Shown here one piece after another: positions 17,613 through 26,248 of a stretch of 43,210 bases of DNA (positions within the stretch are counted from its first letter, which is position 1; the number at the start of each line of letters is the position of its first letter). Origin of the DNA: CAZAEL01 sp964484135 (GTDB lineage: Bacteria > Elusimicrobiota > Elusimicrobia > FEN-1173). The notes beneath the pieces were generated by a model. That model saw only the letters and a list, made by a program, of their open reading frames with translations, had not been told where the DNA came from and made no database searches. The position numbers and the translations under genes are program-made. The stretch covers positions 1-43,210 of the forward strand of contig CAZAEL010000017.1 in NCBI GenBank assembly GCA_964484135.1, written 5' to 3'.

Positions 17613-18701
17613 TCAATCATGGGAATCCTGGACGAGGCCCGCCACCGGGCGGGAGTGCGGCCCGAGGACCGACCCGCCCGCCAGGACCTGGCCCGGCCCC
17701 ACATGGCCGTGCGCCTCGATCCGGCAACGTTCCCCCACCAGCGCGTTTTCCACCCGCACGTAGGCGCCGATCCGCGTGCCCTCGTGGACGACGCAGTCCG
17801 AGAGATGGGCGTTTTCGCCGATCACGCACCTCGGCCCCACGCACACCCGCCCGCTGAAAATCACGTTGGAAGCCACCCGGCAGCCTTCGCCCAGGACCGC
17901 CGTTCCCTGGACTTTCACCGCGTTGTGGAGCCGGCAGGAGCCCTGGGCCCACAACCCTTCCCGGACTTTTTTGAAACGCCCGTCTTTGGCGAAAGAGGCC
18001 TCCCCCAAAAGGTCCATGTGGGTCTCCCAGTAGGACTTCATGGTCCCGATGTCCGACCAGTAGCCCCGGTGCAGGTGCCCGTAAAGCGGGAAGCCTTCCG
18101 CCAGAAGCTTGGGGAAGACGTCCCGTTCGATGGACACGGGGCGGTCCGCCGGGATGCGCCGCACCACGGAAGGCTCGAACAGATAGTAACCCGCGTTGAT
18201 GGTGTCCACGTTCATTTCGTCGGGAGACGGTTTTTCCACAAAACGCCGGATCCGCCCGGAGGGGGCGGTCTCGATCAAACCGAAAGACGAGGGGTCCTTC
18301 ACGGAGACCAGCGCCAGGGTGGCGTCCGCCCTGTTCCGGCGGTGCTCCTTGTGCATCCCGGAAAGGTCCACGTCGCTCAAGACGTCCCCGTTCAGGATGA
18401 AGGCGGGGCCGCCCAGCAGGGCCTCGGCCTTGCGGATGGCGCCGCCCGTGCCCAAAGGCTGCTCCTCCAGGGAATAGGCGAAGCGCATCCCGTGTTTCCT
18501 TCCGTCTCCCAGGAAACGGCGGAAATGGCCGGCCTGATACCCCAACGCCAGGATCACGTCCCGGACGCCGTGCTTCCGGAGCTGGTCCAGCTGGTAGGAG
18601 AAGAAGGGCCGGTTGAGGATCGGGAGCAGCGGCTTGGGCTTGTTGAGGGTGAAGGGTCGGAGGCGGGTCCCCAGCCCGCCGAGCAGGATCAGGGCCTTCA
18701 T
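17613..18701 (-). CDS. Sugar-1-phosphate nucleotidyltransferase (mannose-1-phosphate guanylyltransferase-like)
   Basis: 362 residues. The N-terminal Rossmann-like domain (1 to about 235) begins KALILLGGLGTRLRPFT and carries the NTP-binding signature GGLGTRLRP, PKPLLPI, and GDVLSDVDLS for metal binding. The C-terminal roughly 110 residues are a left-handed beta-helix of hexapeptide repeats (VLGEGCRVASNVIFSG and following). This layout is that of GDP-mannose or GDP-heptose pyrophosphorylase-type enzymes, making an NDP-sugar from NTP and sugar-1-phosphate. With the mutase after it and a GmhB-like phosphatase upstream, a GDP-mannose or GDP-heptose product is plausible. The ATG at 18701 lacks a clear ribosome site. 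Confidence 0.88.
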   Translation of the reverse strand: MKALILLGGLGTRLRPFTLNKPKPLLPILNRPFFSYQLDQLRKHGVRDVILALGYQAGHFRRFLGDGRKHGMRFAYSLEEQPLGTGGAIRKAEALLGGPAFILNGDVLSDVDLSGMHKEHRRNRADATLALVSVKDPSSFGLIETAPSGRIRRFVEKPSPDEMNVDTINAGYYLFEPSVVRRIPADRPVSIERDVFPKLLAEGFPLYGHLHRGYWSDIGTMKSYWETHMDLLGEASFAKDGRFKKVREGLWAQGSCRLHNAVKVQGTAVLGEGCRVASNVIFSGRVCVGPRCVIGENAHLSDCVVHEGTRIGAYVRVENALVGERCRIEAHGHVGPGQVLAGGSVLGPHSRPVAGLVQDSHD

Positions 18702-18765
18702 GCGGGCCGGCCGCCCCGGCGGCCCCTCCTTCGCGACTCACGCTTTTTCATCGGCCGTCCTTCCC

Positions 18766-20172
18766 CTAGTACGCGCCCTGTCCGCTCAAGATCGTGGGCA
18801 GGGTGCGCAGGATGATCTTCAGATCCAGGCCGGGAGACCAATGCTCGATGTAGTAAATGTCCAGGTCGATCATCTCCTCATAGGACAGGTGGGCCCGGCC
18901 GCTCACCTGCCAGAGGCCCGTGATGCCGGGCAGGACGTTCAGGCGTTTCTTGGCCCAGTCGTCGTACGCCGCCGCCTCCCACAAAACTTGCGGGCGGGGC
19001 CCCACCAGACTCATCTCGCCCCTCAAGATGTTGATGATCTGGGGGATCTCGTCCAGGCTGAACTTCCTGATCCATTTCCCGACCCGCGTGATCCGCGGGT
19101 CGTCCTTCATCTTGAACACGGGGCCGGACCGGTCGGTTTTGTTCTTCAACTCCTCCAGAAAATCGTCGGCGTTGGCGATCATGGTCCGAAACTTGAAGAA
19201 GGAGAAGGGCCGCCGCTTGAAACCCAGGCGCGACTGCTTGAGCAAGATGGGACCATCCGAATCGAGGCGGATCAAGAGGGCGATCCCCAAGAGCGGGATG
19301 AGCCCCAGGGACAGGATCGTGATGGAACCCAAAATATCGAAAAGACGCTTGTAGAAAAACGTCCAGCCGTGAAGGGAAACGGGCTTGATATGGAAAGTGG
19401 GAAGCCCCAGGGACTGATCGATGATGACCTCTCCCATGCGCAGCTCCAGAACATCGGGGACGATCCGGAAAGGCACCAGAAAGTCCTCGCAAACGCCGGC
19501 CATGTTGATCAGGGTGGCGTGGTCCAGATCCGGCTCGCCCACGAAAACCTCCCGGATGGGATGCTCCTCCAGGAAATGTCTCAACTGGGCGGGATCCCGG
19601 GTGCTCCTGTGGATCAGCTGGAGTTCCGGGTGCCGCCCCAGCACCCGCAGGATGGATTGGGACATGCGCCCGCTCCCCAACACCAAAACGGTGTGGGGTT
19701 CCCACCAACGGACGGCCACGTGCGCATATAAAAACTTGACGAACTCCCTGAAGGCGAAAATGAAAGCGAACGTGTGCAGCCCCGCCAGCGCCAAAACGAG
19801 GCGGGAGTAATCCATCCGCCGGTAAAAGAACGTGAAAGCCAGGAGCACGATCCAGCCCGTGAGCACGCCGCGCAACAGGCGCAGGAATTCGTCCAAGGAC
19901 GACAGGTTGACCCGGGCGTAAAAACCCAATGTGACAAATGTCACCAGCCAGATCCCAAGGGCCGTCCATTGCAGGGAAAAGTAAATGTCCCCGGGAGGCA
20001 TCCCCTTGGTAACGGGGAAAAAATCGAGAAAAAAGCCCCAATGGAACCGGGTCCAGTAGGCCAATTTGAGGGACCCCAAGATCAAAAGACCGTCCCCGAC
20101 AAAGAGCACCCCCCGATAGAGGCTCCTCCGGACGGCCAAACTGGACAATTTGGACAAAGCGGTTTTAAACAT
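18766..20172 (-). CDS. Initiating polyprenyl-phosphate sugar transferase (WbaP/WcaJ type)
   Basis: About 468 residues. This membrane enzyme transfers a sugar-1-phosphate to undecaprenyl phosphate, the first step of repeat-unit assembly. The N-terminal half has four or five transmembrane segments, then a soluble nucleotide-binding-like domain (about 150-270). The C-terminal roughly 200 residues are the catalytic bacterial sugar transferase domain, with a membrane re-entrant helix (ILGSITILSLGLIPLLGI region), FKRRPFSFFKFRTM, LDEIPQIINILRGEMSLVG, PRPQ and PGITGLWQVSGR. The frame extends to a TTG at 20208; I chose the ATG at 20172 because neither start has a good ribosome site. The specific sugar is not predictable. 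Its presence makes this a lipid-linked polysaccharide locus. Confidence 0.9.
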   Translation of the reverse strand: MFKTALSKLSSLAVRRSLYRGVLFVGDGLLILGSLKLAYWTRFHWGFFLDFFPVTKGMPPGDIYFSLQWTALGIWLVTFVTLGFYARVNLSSLDEFLRLLRGVLTGWIVLLAFTFFYRRMDYSRLVLALAGLHTFAFIFAFREFVKFLYAHVAVRWWEPHTVLVLGSGRMSQSILRVLGRHPELQLIHRSTRDPAQLRHFLEEHPIREVFVGEPDLDHATLINMAGVCEDFLVPFRIVPDVLELRMGEVIIDQSLGLPTFHIKPVSLHGWTFFYKRLFDILGSITILSLGLIPLLGIALLIRLDSDGPILLKQSRLGFKRRPFSFFKFRTMIANADDFLEELKNKTDRSGPVFKMKDDPRITRVGKWIRKFSLDEIPQIINILRGEMSLVGPRPQVLWEAAAYDDWAKKRLNVLPGITGLWQVSGRAHLSYEEMIDLDIYYIEHWSPGLDLKIILRTLPTILSGQGAY

Positions 20173-20222
20173 TCGGGGGATTTTATTTGAATCGAAGTGA
20201 AAAATCAAGCCGATTCATCATA

Positions 20223-21374
20223 TCAAGGACGGCTCTCAAAACCTTTTCGAGGAGAGGACGCCCCCCTGTAATGGGCGGCCAGACGCCGCACCATGGCCTG
20301 GGCCGAATATTTGTCGCGGACCAAGGCGCGGCCCGCTTCCCCCATCCGCCGGGACAAGGCCGGATCCGCCGAAAGACGGAGGAGATAATCCGCCGCCTCC
20401 TGCCGGGTGTTGGCCACGTACCCGGTTTCGCCGTGGCGCACCACCTCCCCCAGCCCGGCCCGGTTCAGGACCACGGCGGGTTTTCCCAGGGCCATGGCCT
20501 CCAGGAGCGCGAACGGCAGCCCTTCCCACAGGGACGTCATCAGGAAAACATCCAGGGAGGCCAGACGGCGCAGCGCCTCCTCCGGATCCAGCCAGCCCGT
20601 GATGCCGATCCGCGCTTCGCCCGTCCCGGAAGCCGGGAACCGCCGCGCGAAATCCGCCTCCATCTCCCCCCCGCCGATCCACAGGAACGCGGCCCGCGGG
20701 GCCGCGGCGCAGACCCGCTCGGCGACGTCGAAGAAAACGTCGGGCGCCTTGGCGGGCGTCAAACGGCCGGCCGTGCCGACACGGAAAAGCTCCCGCGCCG
20801 CTTCCGCGGGAACGGACGGGGCTTTCGGCAGCGGGATGCCGTTGGGGTTCACGAAAATCCTATGGGGAGGCATGACCTTTTCCGCTTCCACGGCCTCGGC
20901 CTGGGACACGGCCACAAGCCCGTCCGTGCAAAGGGCGCAGAAACGTTCCAGGAGCAGGAAAAAACGCCGCATCCAGGGCCCCACGTCCGCGCGGAGGAAC
21001 GAGAACCCGTGGGGGGTGTAATAGACGGCACGGACGCCGACCATCCAGGCGGCCCACCGGGCCAGGAAACCGGCCTTGGAGCTGTGGGCGTGGACGACGT
21101 CCGGCCGTTCCCTCCTGAAAAGCAGGAGCAGGGACAGAAAAGTCCCGAGATCCCGCCCGGGGCTGATCTCATGGACCATGGGGATTCTTTTGCGCCTCAC
21201 CCGGGCGGGCAGCTTTTCGAAGAGCGGGGCGGGGACCCCGTCGGGATACACCAGGGTCACTTCGAAAGAATCCGCGGACAGCCCTTCCGCGACCAAGGCC
21301 ACGTGTTTCGGCGCCCCTCCGGAAAGGGGCTCCACCACCTCAAAGACCTTCAAGCTTCCCCCCGCAGGATTCAT
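20223..21374 (-). CDS. Glycosyltransferase family 4
   Basis: 383 residues, two Rossmann-like domains of the GT-B fold. The N-terminal domain starts KVFEVVEPLSGGAPKHV with the acceptor loop and HAHSSKAGFLARWAA. The C-terminal domain has VGTAGRLTPAKAPDVF and the nucleotide-sugar binding EGLPFALLEAMALGKP (EX7E motif). Retaining transfer of a hexose to a lipid-linked intermediate on the cytoplasmic membrane is the family role. The ATG at 21374 lies inside the end of the preceding glycosyltransferase gene (35-base overlap), indicating coupled translation. The donor and acceptor are unknown. Confidence 0.9.
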   Translation of the reverse strand: MNPAGGSLKVFEVVEPLSGGAPKHVALVAEGLSADSFEVTLVYPDGVPAPLFEKLPARVRRKRIPMVHEISPGRDLGTFLSLLLLFRRERPDVVHAHSSKAGFLARWAAWMVGVRAVYYTPHGFSFLRADVGPWMRRFFLLLERFCALCTDGLVAVSQAEAVEAEKVMPPHRIFVNPNGIPLPKAPSVPAEAARELFRVGTAGRLTPAKAPDVFFDVAERVCAAAPRAAFLWIGGGEMEADFARRFPASGTGEARIGITGWLDPEEALRRLASLDVFLMTSLWEGLPFALLEAMALGKPAVVLNRAGLGEVVRHGETGYVANTRQEAADYLLRLSADPALSRRMGEAGRALVRDKYSAQAMVRRLAAHYRGASSPRKGFESRP

Positions 21375-22473
21375 AGAGTTCCTGATATCTTTGAACCATC
21401 TTTTCGAGGCCGAACTCCCGGGCCCGGGCCTGGTTTTCCCGCGCCTGCCTTTCGCGCTCTTGCGGGTCGTCCAGCAGTCTCGCCAGCGCCGCCGCCAACG
21501 CCTCCGGATCCCCCGGGGCCGCCAGGCAGTCCACCCACAGGGAAGAGGACAGCTCCAGGACCCCGTCCACCCGGCTGGCGGCCGCGGGCAGCCCCACGGC
21601 CATGGCCTCCAGGAGCGCGTTGGGCATCCCCTCCCGGCGGGACGGCAGGGCGTAAACGTCGTACGCGGAAAGCACCGCCGCCGCGTCCGAACGGTGCCCC
21701 AGCAGTCGAACCCGATCTTGAAGGCCCGTCTCGCGGATCGTTTTTTCCACGAACGGCCTGTCTTCCCCTTCGCCGGCGATGACGAGACGGCAGTTGTTCC
21801 GGGAACCCGCCAGCCGGGCGAAGGCGCGGACCAACACGTCGTTGCCCTTCACGCGGGAAAGCCGCCCCAGGGCCCCGACGACCAGGGTCTGGTCCGTCAC
21901 GCCCCATTCCCGCCGGAGCCGCCGCCGGGCCTCGGGGTCCGGGCGGAACCGCCGCAGGTCCACCCCGTTGGGGATCACCAGGACCTTTTCCTCCGGATAC
22001 CCCCCCCGCTCCAGCAGGGTCAGGCGGGAGGCCGCGCTCTCGCACACGCAGGTTTCGTCCGGCCGGCGCAACAGGCGGTCCAGCCAGAACACGGGCGCGG
22101 GGTATTCCCGCAAATTGGTCCGCGGGGACACCAGCAGGGAGAACCGCCCGCCGAAGAACCGGGCCAGGCGCGCCGCCTGCATGGACTTGAACAGGAAAGC
22201 ATGGACCAGGTGCGGACGCAGGTCCTGCGCCAGGCGGGCGAAACGCCGGGCGACCCATGGCCCCGGCAACGCCCCCATGCCCAGGCGGAAGACCGGGACC
22301 CCCGCCTCCTTCCAGACCTCTTCCATGGCCCCGCCGCCGCGCAGCGCCGCCACGCCCACGGGCAGGACGCGCGTCCGGTCCAGGCCGCGGATCAGGCGGT
22401 CCAACACCCGTTCCGCCCCGCCCACGCCCGCGGTGGTGATGGAAAAGAGGACCCTCAGGGGCGACGGCGCCAT
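21340..22473 (-). CDS. Glycosyltransferase family 4
   Basis: 377 residues with GT-B layout. The N-terminal motif is FSITTAGVGGAERVLDRL, typical of GT4 enzymes with a Gly-rich acceptor loop. The linker carries ERGGYPEEKVLVIPNGVD. The C-terminal domain has VGALGRLSRVKGNDVLV, VIAGEGEDRP and the EX7E-type REGMPNALLEAMAVGLP. It probably adds one sugar to the growing repeat unit at the inner membrane. The start codon abuts the stop of the upstream methyltransferase (22474), and its 3' end overlaps the next glycosyltransferase by 35 bases. Confidence 0.9.
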   Translation of the reverse strand: MAPSPLRVLFSITTAGVGGAERVLDRLIRGLDRTRVLPVGVAALRGGGAMEEVWKEAGVPVFRLGMGALPGPWVARRFARLAQDLRPHLVHAFLFKSMQAARLARFFGGRFSLLVSPRTNLREYPAPVFWLDRLLRRPDETCVCESAASRLTLLERGGYPEEKVLVIPNGVDLRRFRPDPEARRRLRREWGVTDQTLVVGALGRLSRVKGNDVLVRAFARLAGSRNNCRLVIAGEGEDRPFVEKTIRETGLQDRVRLLGHRSDAAAVLSAYDVYALPSRREGMPNALLEAMAVGLPAAASRVDGVLELSSSLWVDCLAAPGDPEALAAALARLLDDPQERERQARENQARAREFGLEKMVQRYQELYESCGGKLEGL

Positions 22474-23346
22474 CTAGGACGCGGGGCCCCGCTTGGTCCC
22501 GATGAAAAGCAAATAGGGGCTGAAGAAAGGCGTTTCCCGCCCCCGGTCGCCGAAGAGGAGGCGGAACGCCGGGTTCAGCAACAGTTGGATCCCCTTGCAG
22601 AAGGCCAGGAGGCCCCCCAGCGGCGAGCCGGGCTTGGTGTTGAACAGGCTGAAGTCGAAGGTGCCGTAGTAACCGCAAAACAGGGGAGCGAGCCCCATCC
22701 CGCCGAACAACGCGGCGAAGGGCTCCTTCCTCATGATGTCCAGGTTGTGCATATCGAGGGTCTCTTTGTGGAACAGGCGGGAGAGACCGTAATTCATCCC
22801 CCGCAAGCAGGGAATGCTCACCACCAGACATCCCCCCTCTTTCAGCAGATCCGCGTGGCGACGGACCGCGTCCGCCGGGTCCGCGAAGTGTTCGATGAAC
22901 CCGCGGGAGATCACGACGTCGAAGGCGGACCTGTGCCTCCGGGCGAAGTCTTCGGAAAAAAAGTCCTCCTGGAGGATGTTCTCCGGGGGCAGCCCCTCGG
23001 CGACGAAGAGCCGGCGGGCGGCCTCCGCCCCTTCCGCGGTGTACTCCACGCCGAAGGGCTCGAAGCCGAAAACGCGGCGAAGGCGGACCAGATACCGCCC
23101 CGGCGCGCACCCCACCTCCAGGGCCCGGAGCCCCTTCCCCTTGGGAAGGAACGTCGGGTACAGAACGTCCCAGAGCAGGTGGTCCGCATAGCTTCCCAGC
23201 CAGGACAGCCGGCGCCGGCTCAAAAGGCCGCGCAGATGTTCCTTCAGGCGGCCGGCCGGAGAGCCGCCGGGCGGACGGCCGTGGACCCCGCCCCAATAGG
23301 ACTTTTCCGTCAGCCCGCCGGCCAGGGCCTCCTCCTTCGCCTTCAC
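22474..23346 (-). CDS. Class I SAM-dependent methyltransferase
   Basis: 290 residues. The SAM-binding motif LRALEVGCAPGRYLVRL is at about 93-109, with the second acidic strand GVEYTAEG and the post-motif FDVVISRGFIEHFADP, as in Methyltransf_11-type enzymes. The C-terminal 90 residues contain several aromatic and hydrophobic stretches that may touch the membrane. It starts with GTG at 23346, sharing GTGA with the stop of the upstream glycosyltransferase. In a glycan operon it most likely methylates a sugar or a lipid-linked intermediate. The substrate is unknown. Confidence 0.86.
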   Translation of the reverse strand: MKAKEEALAGGLTEKSYWGGVHGRPPGGSPAGRLKEHLRGLLSRRRLSWLGSYADHLLWDVLYPTFLPKGKGLRALEVGCAPGRYLVRLRRVFGFEPFGVEYTAEGAEAARRLFVAEGLPPENILQEDFFSEDFARRHRSAFDVVISRGFIEHFADPADAVRRHADLLKEGGCLVVSIPCLRGMNYGLSRLFHKETLDMHNLDIMRKEPFAALFGGMGLAPLFCGYYGTFDFSLFNTKPGSPLGGLLAFCKGIQLLLNPAFRLLFGDRGRETPFFSPYLLFIGTKRGPAS

Positions 23347-24443
23347 TTTCGGCCCGCCCGCGTCCCCAAGGCCTCCGCCGCCAGGGCGCCGATCTTCCGC
23401 TTGAAAATCTCCTTGTCGAACCGCTCCGCGCGCCTCCGGATGGCCGCGGGATCGAACGTCATCTTCTCAAACCGTCCCAGCGCCTCCCGCAGGCTCTCCG
23501 GCGTCTGCCGGTGAAAAAAGAGGCCCGTCACGCCCTCCTCCACGGTCTCCAGCGCGCCGCCCCCGGCGAAGGCGACGACAGGCCGTCCGCAGGCCATGGC
23601 CTCCACGGGCGCGATCCCGAAATCCTCGCAGCCGGGAAAGACCAGGGCCCGGCAACGGCCCATGTACTCCGCCAGCTCGGAAGGCGGGACTTTTCCCAGG
23701 AACTCGACGTTCTTTCCGGCCATGGCCTTGAGGGCCCTTTCATGCGGGCCCGCGCCGATCACCAGGAGGCGGGACGGGGAACCCCGGAAGGCTTCGATGG
23801 CCAGGTCGATCTGCTTGTAGGGCGTCAGCCGGGAAACGACCAGGAAATAGTCGTCCTGTTCCGTCAGGATGGAAAACCGGGACACCTCCACCGGCGGATA
23901 GATCACCTCCGATTCCCGTCCGTACGCGCCGCGGATCCGCCGGCGGATGTGCTCCGAGATGGCGATGTACCGATGGACGTTCCCGGCGGTCCGGAGGTCC
24001 CACCGCTTCAAACGGGCCAGGGCCGGGGACAGCAGGGGCCGGAGCAGGGCGGGGATGGGTTCCTGCCTCAAATAGTTTTCCGCGTCCCAGACGAACCGCA
24101 TGGGGGTGTAGCAATAACAGAGGTGGAGGGCCCCCGGAGGGACGCGGGCCCCCTTGGCGAAGGCGCTGCTGCTGCTGATCACCAGGTCATGGCCGGACAA
24201 ATCAAAGCTTTCCATGGCCCGGGGGTAGAGCGGCAAATATTTTTTGAAATGCCGGTCCAGGAACGGCAGGCGCTGCATGAAGGACGTCCGGACGTCCATG
24301 GCGGAGAAAACCGGCGGAAATTTTTGCGGCAGGAAGATGGAGGTGAATATGGGGGCTTCCGGATAAAGCTCGTGCAACGCCTCCAGGACCTTTTCCGCGC
24401 CCCCGTACTGGTTCAGGAAATCATGGACGATGGCCGGCTTCAC
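23343..24443 (-). CDS. Glycosyltransferase family 4 (WbaZ-like)
   Basis: 366 residues after choosing the GTG at 24443, which overlaps the upstream stop as GTGA. The frame runs much further upstream (to 24911), but that part is antisense-like filler overlapping the HAD gene. The protein begins KPAIVHDFLNQYGGAEKV, with YCYTPMRFVWD and IAISEHIRRRI in the N-terminal domain. The C-terminal domain carries VVSRLTPYKQIDLAIEAF, IGAGPHERAL and FGIAPVEAMACGRPVV (EX7E). This pattern is seen in O-antigen mannosyl- or related transferases. Exact sugar specificity is unknown. Confidence 0.9.
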   Translation of the reverse strand: MKPAIVHDFLNQYGGAEKVLEALHELYPEAPIFTSIFLPQKFPPVFSAMDVRTSFMQRLPFLDRHFKKYLPLYPRAMESFDLSGHDLVISSSSAFAKGARVPPGALHLCYCYTPMRFVWDAENYLRQEPIPALLRPLLSPALARLKRWDLRTAGNVHRYIAISEHIRRRIRGAYGRESEVIYPPVEVSRFSILTEQDDYFLVVSRLTPYKQIDLAIEAFRGSPSRLLVIGAGPHERALKAMAGKNVEFLGKVPPSELAEYMGRCRALVFPGCEDFGIAPVEAMACGRPVVAFAGGGALETVEEGVTGLFFHRQTPESLREALGRFEKMTFDPAAIRRRAERFDKEIFKRKIGALAAEALGTRAGRK

Positions 24444-25033
24444 GGCTTCGCCCGCCCCGCGATCCAGCGGGAAGCCTGCGCCAGGTCGCGGAACCGGCGG
24501 ACCCCGGCCGGCACCTTGGCCCGCTCGTCGCGGCCGTGCCCCGTCAGCACCAGGACCGGCGTGGCTCCCGCGTTCATCGCCAGTCGCACGTCCACGGCCT
24601 TGTCCCCCACCACATAACTTTTCGTCAAGTCCAGTCCGAACCTCTTCCGGGCCTTGTCCAACAGGCCGGGCGCGGGCTTGCGGCAGCGGCACGGAGGCCG
24701 GCGGTCCGGCGCATGGGGGCAGAAATAGACGCCGTCCACCGCCGCCCCCCGGCGGCGGAGGTCCGCCCGCATCCAGGCGTGCAGCCGCCGGACCGCGGCC
24801 TCCGAAAAGTAACCCCGCCCGATGCCGGATTGGTTGCTCACCACCACGAGGCGGAACCCCGCCCGGCGGAGCCGCCGCAGGGCCTCCACCGCCCCCGGCG
24901 TGTATTCCCAATCCTCCCGCCGGTGCAGGAAGTGCTTTTCCACGTTCAAGGTCCCGTCCCTGTCCAGGAAAACCGCCCGCGTCCCCTTGGAAGGCTCGCC
25001 CACGGACCGGCGCCCGAACGGCGCGCGGCTCAA
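24440..25033 (-). CDS. gmhB: HAD-family heptose/histidinol bisphosphatase (GmhB-like)
   Basis: 197 residues. The nucleophile motif FLDRDGTLN is near residue 22, followed by VSNQSGIGRGYFSE, a zinc-loop CPHAPDRRPPCRCRKP and the third motif VVGDKAVDVRLA. The zinc loop and DRDGT are hallmarks of GmhB, which removes the 7-phosphate of heptose-1,7-bisphosphate. I place the start at the TTG at 25033: it forms TTGA with the upstream stop and has GAGGAGGGG five bases before it. The next in-frame candidate, a GTG at 25003, has no ribosome site. Other HAD bisphosphatases could look similar. A GDP- or ADP-heptose step is plausible with the nucleotidyltransferase downstream, but no GmhA or heptose kinase is visible. 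Confidence 0.85.
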   Translation of the reverse strand: MSRAPFGRRSVGEPSKGTRAVFLDRDGTLNVEKHFLHRREDWEYTPGAVEALRRLRRAGFRLVVVSNQSGIGRGYFSEAAVRRLHAWMRADLRRRGAAVDGVYFCPHAPDRRPPCRCRKPAPGLLDKARKRFGLDLTKSYVVGDKAVDVRLAMNAGATPVLVLTGHGRDERAKVPAGVRRFRDLAQASRWIAGRAKP

Positions 25034-26238
25034 GACCCCTCCTCGTACCGGTCCACGATCAGCCGGGCGAAGGCGAAGGAACCCGTGAAAGCCGGAGAGA
25101 TGGCGTTCAACACGTGAAGGGAGTGGGGCGTCCTTTCCAGGATGTAATCCATTTCCAATTTCTTCGTCCGCACGTTCACCAACTGGGGCCGGATGCCCAC
25201 CTTGTCGCAGGGCAACAGGTCCTCCGCCGTCAGCGAGGGGACCAGCCTTTGCGCGGCCTCCAGGAAAAAGGGCTTCAGGTATTTCCGGATTTCCGCGTGC
25301 ACCAGCCGCCGGAAGTTCTGCCGGTCCCTCAAGTACAAGGCCGCCATCTCCCACCCGATCCGCGCGCTTTCCCCCCAACGGATGCCCCGCAGCACGCCGT
25401 AATTCTCCCGGCCGAAAGCGGGAATGGCGGTGGGCCCCACGTACACCCGGCCGTCCACCAGGCGCGTCAGGTGGACGCCCAAAAATGGCAGGAACAGGTC
25501 CGGCACGGGATAGATGCTGCTTTTGACGAGCCAGTCCCGGGCCGGGTCGAGCTTGTAATAGATCCCCTTGAACGGGATCAACGCGTAATCGCGGCAAAGC
25601 CCGAAGCTCCGCGCCACCACGTCCGCGTACGCCCCCGCGCAGTTGAACAGAAAACCGAAACCGTAGCGTTCGTTCCGCGTCCGGACGGCCTTTTCCGCGG
25701 GGTCGATGTCGATGGCCTCTTCACCGAACAGGACTTCCACCCCTTTCGAGGCCAGGAGGTCCCGGAGCCGGTCCAGGACGGCGCGGCTGTCGATGACCGC
25801 GGTGTCCGGGCTGTAAATCCCGGCCCCGCAAGAGCGCGCGTGGGGTTCGATCTTCCGGATCCCCGCCTCGTCCAGACGTTCCGCCCGGATGCGGCTGTCC
25901 CGGGCGTTTTTGAGGAGCCGGTCCACCGCGGGCAAGTCTTCCTCCCGGGTGGCGACGATGACCTTCCCCCACGTCCGGCAGGGGATGCCCTGCTCCGCCG
26001 CGAAGTCGCGCATGAGGGCGGCGCCTTTGGCGCAGACCTTGGCCTTGAGGGTGTCGCCGGCGTAATAAATCCCCGAATGGAGAACGCCGCTGTTCCGGCC
26101 GCTGGCGTGGCGGCCCACCCCGGCCTCCTTTTCCAGGACGACGACGCGGGCCGACGGGAAACGGCTTTTCAATTCATGGGCCGTGGTCAGGCCCACGATC
26201 CCGGCGCCGACAACGAGAAAATCGACGTTCATGGTCAT
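25030..26238 (-). CDS. lhgO: L-2-hydroxyglutarate oxidase-like FAD-dependent oxidoreductase
   Basis: 402 residues. N-terminal FAD-binding motif VVGAGIVGLTTAHEL (about 9-23), then EKEAGVGRHASGRNSGVLHSG, a signature of the LhgO/L2HGDH group within the DAO family, and a C-terminal GIRPQLV region. The known family reaction oxidises L-2-hydroxyglutarate to 2-oxoglutarate, passing electrons to the membrane quinone pool. Here it sits inside a glycan operon between an epimerase (10 bases upstream) and a GmhB-like phosphatase (4-base overlap), so a role on a sugar or hydroxy-acid intermediate is possible. Starts at ATG 26238 or 26232 are both possible. Confidence 0.83.
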   Translation of the reverse strand: MTMNVDFLVVGAGIVGLTTAHELKSRFPSARVVVLEKEAGVGRHASGRNSGVLHSGIYYAGDTLKAKVCAKGAALMRDFAAEQGIPCRTWGKVIVATREEDLPAVDRLLKNARDSRIRAERLDEAGIRKIEPHARSCGAGIYSPDTAVIDSRAVLDRLRDLLASKGVEVLFGEEAIDIDPAEKAVRTRNERYGFGFLFNCAGAYADVVARSFGLCRDYALIPFKGIYYKLDPARDWLVKSSIYPVPDLFLPFLGVHLTRLVDGRVYVGPTAIPAFGRENYGVLRGIRWGESARIGWEMAALYLRDRQNFRRLVHAEIRKYLKPFFLEAAQRLVPSLTAEDLLPCDKVGIRPQLVNVRTKKLEMDYILERTPHSLHVLNAISPAFTGSFAFARLIVDRYEEGS

Positions 26239-26248
26239 AGGCCGGGCC

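Noticed and set aside
14919..18815. 1298-residue plus-strand open frame across metK, the mutase and nucleotidyltransferase
   Set aside because: The minus-strand genes have full family motifs; this frame spans terminators and intergenic sequence and has no recognisable domain.
24444..24911. N-terminal extension of the GT4 gene
   Set aside because: It overlaps the GmhB-like gene in another frame and is low complexity; GTG 24443 gives the family start.
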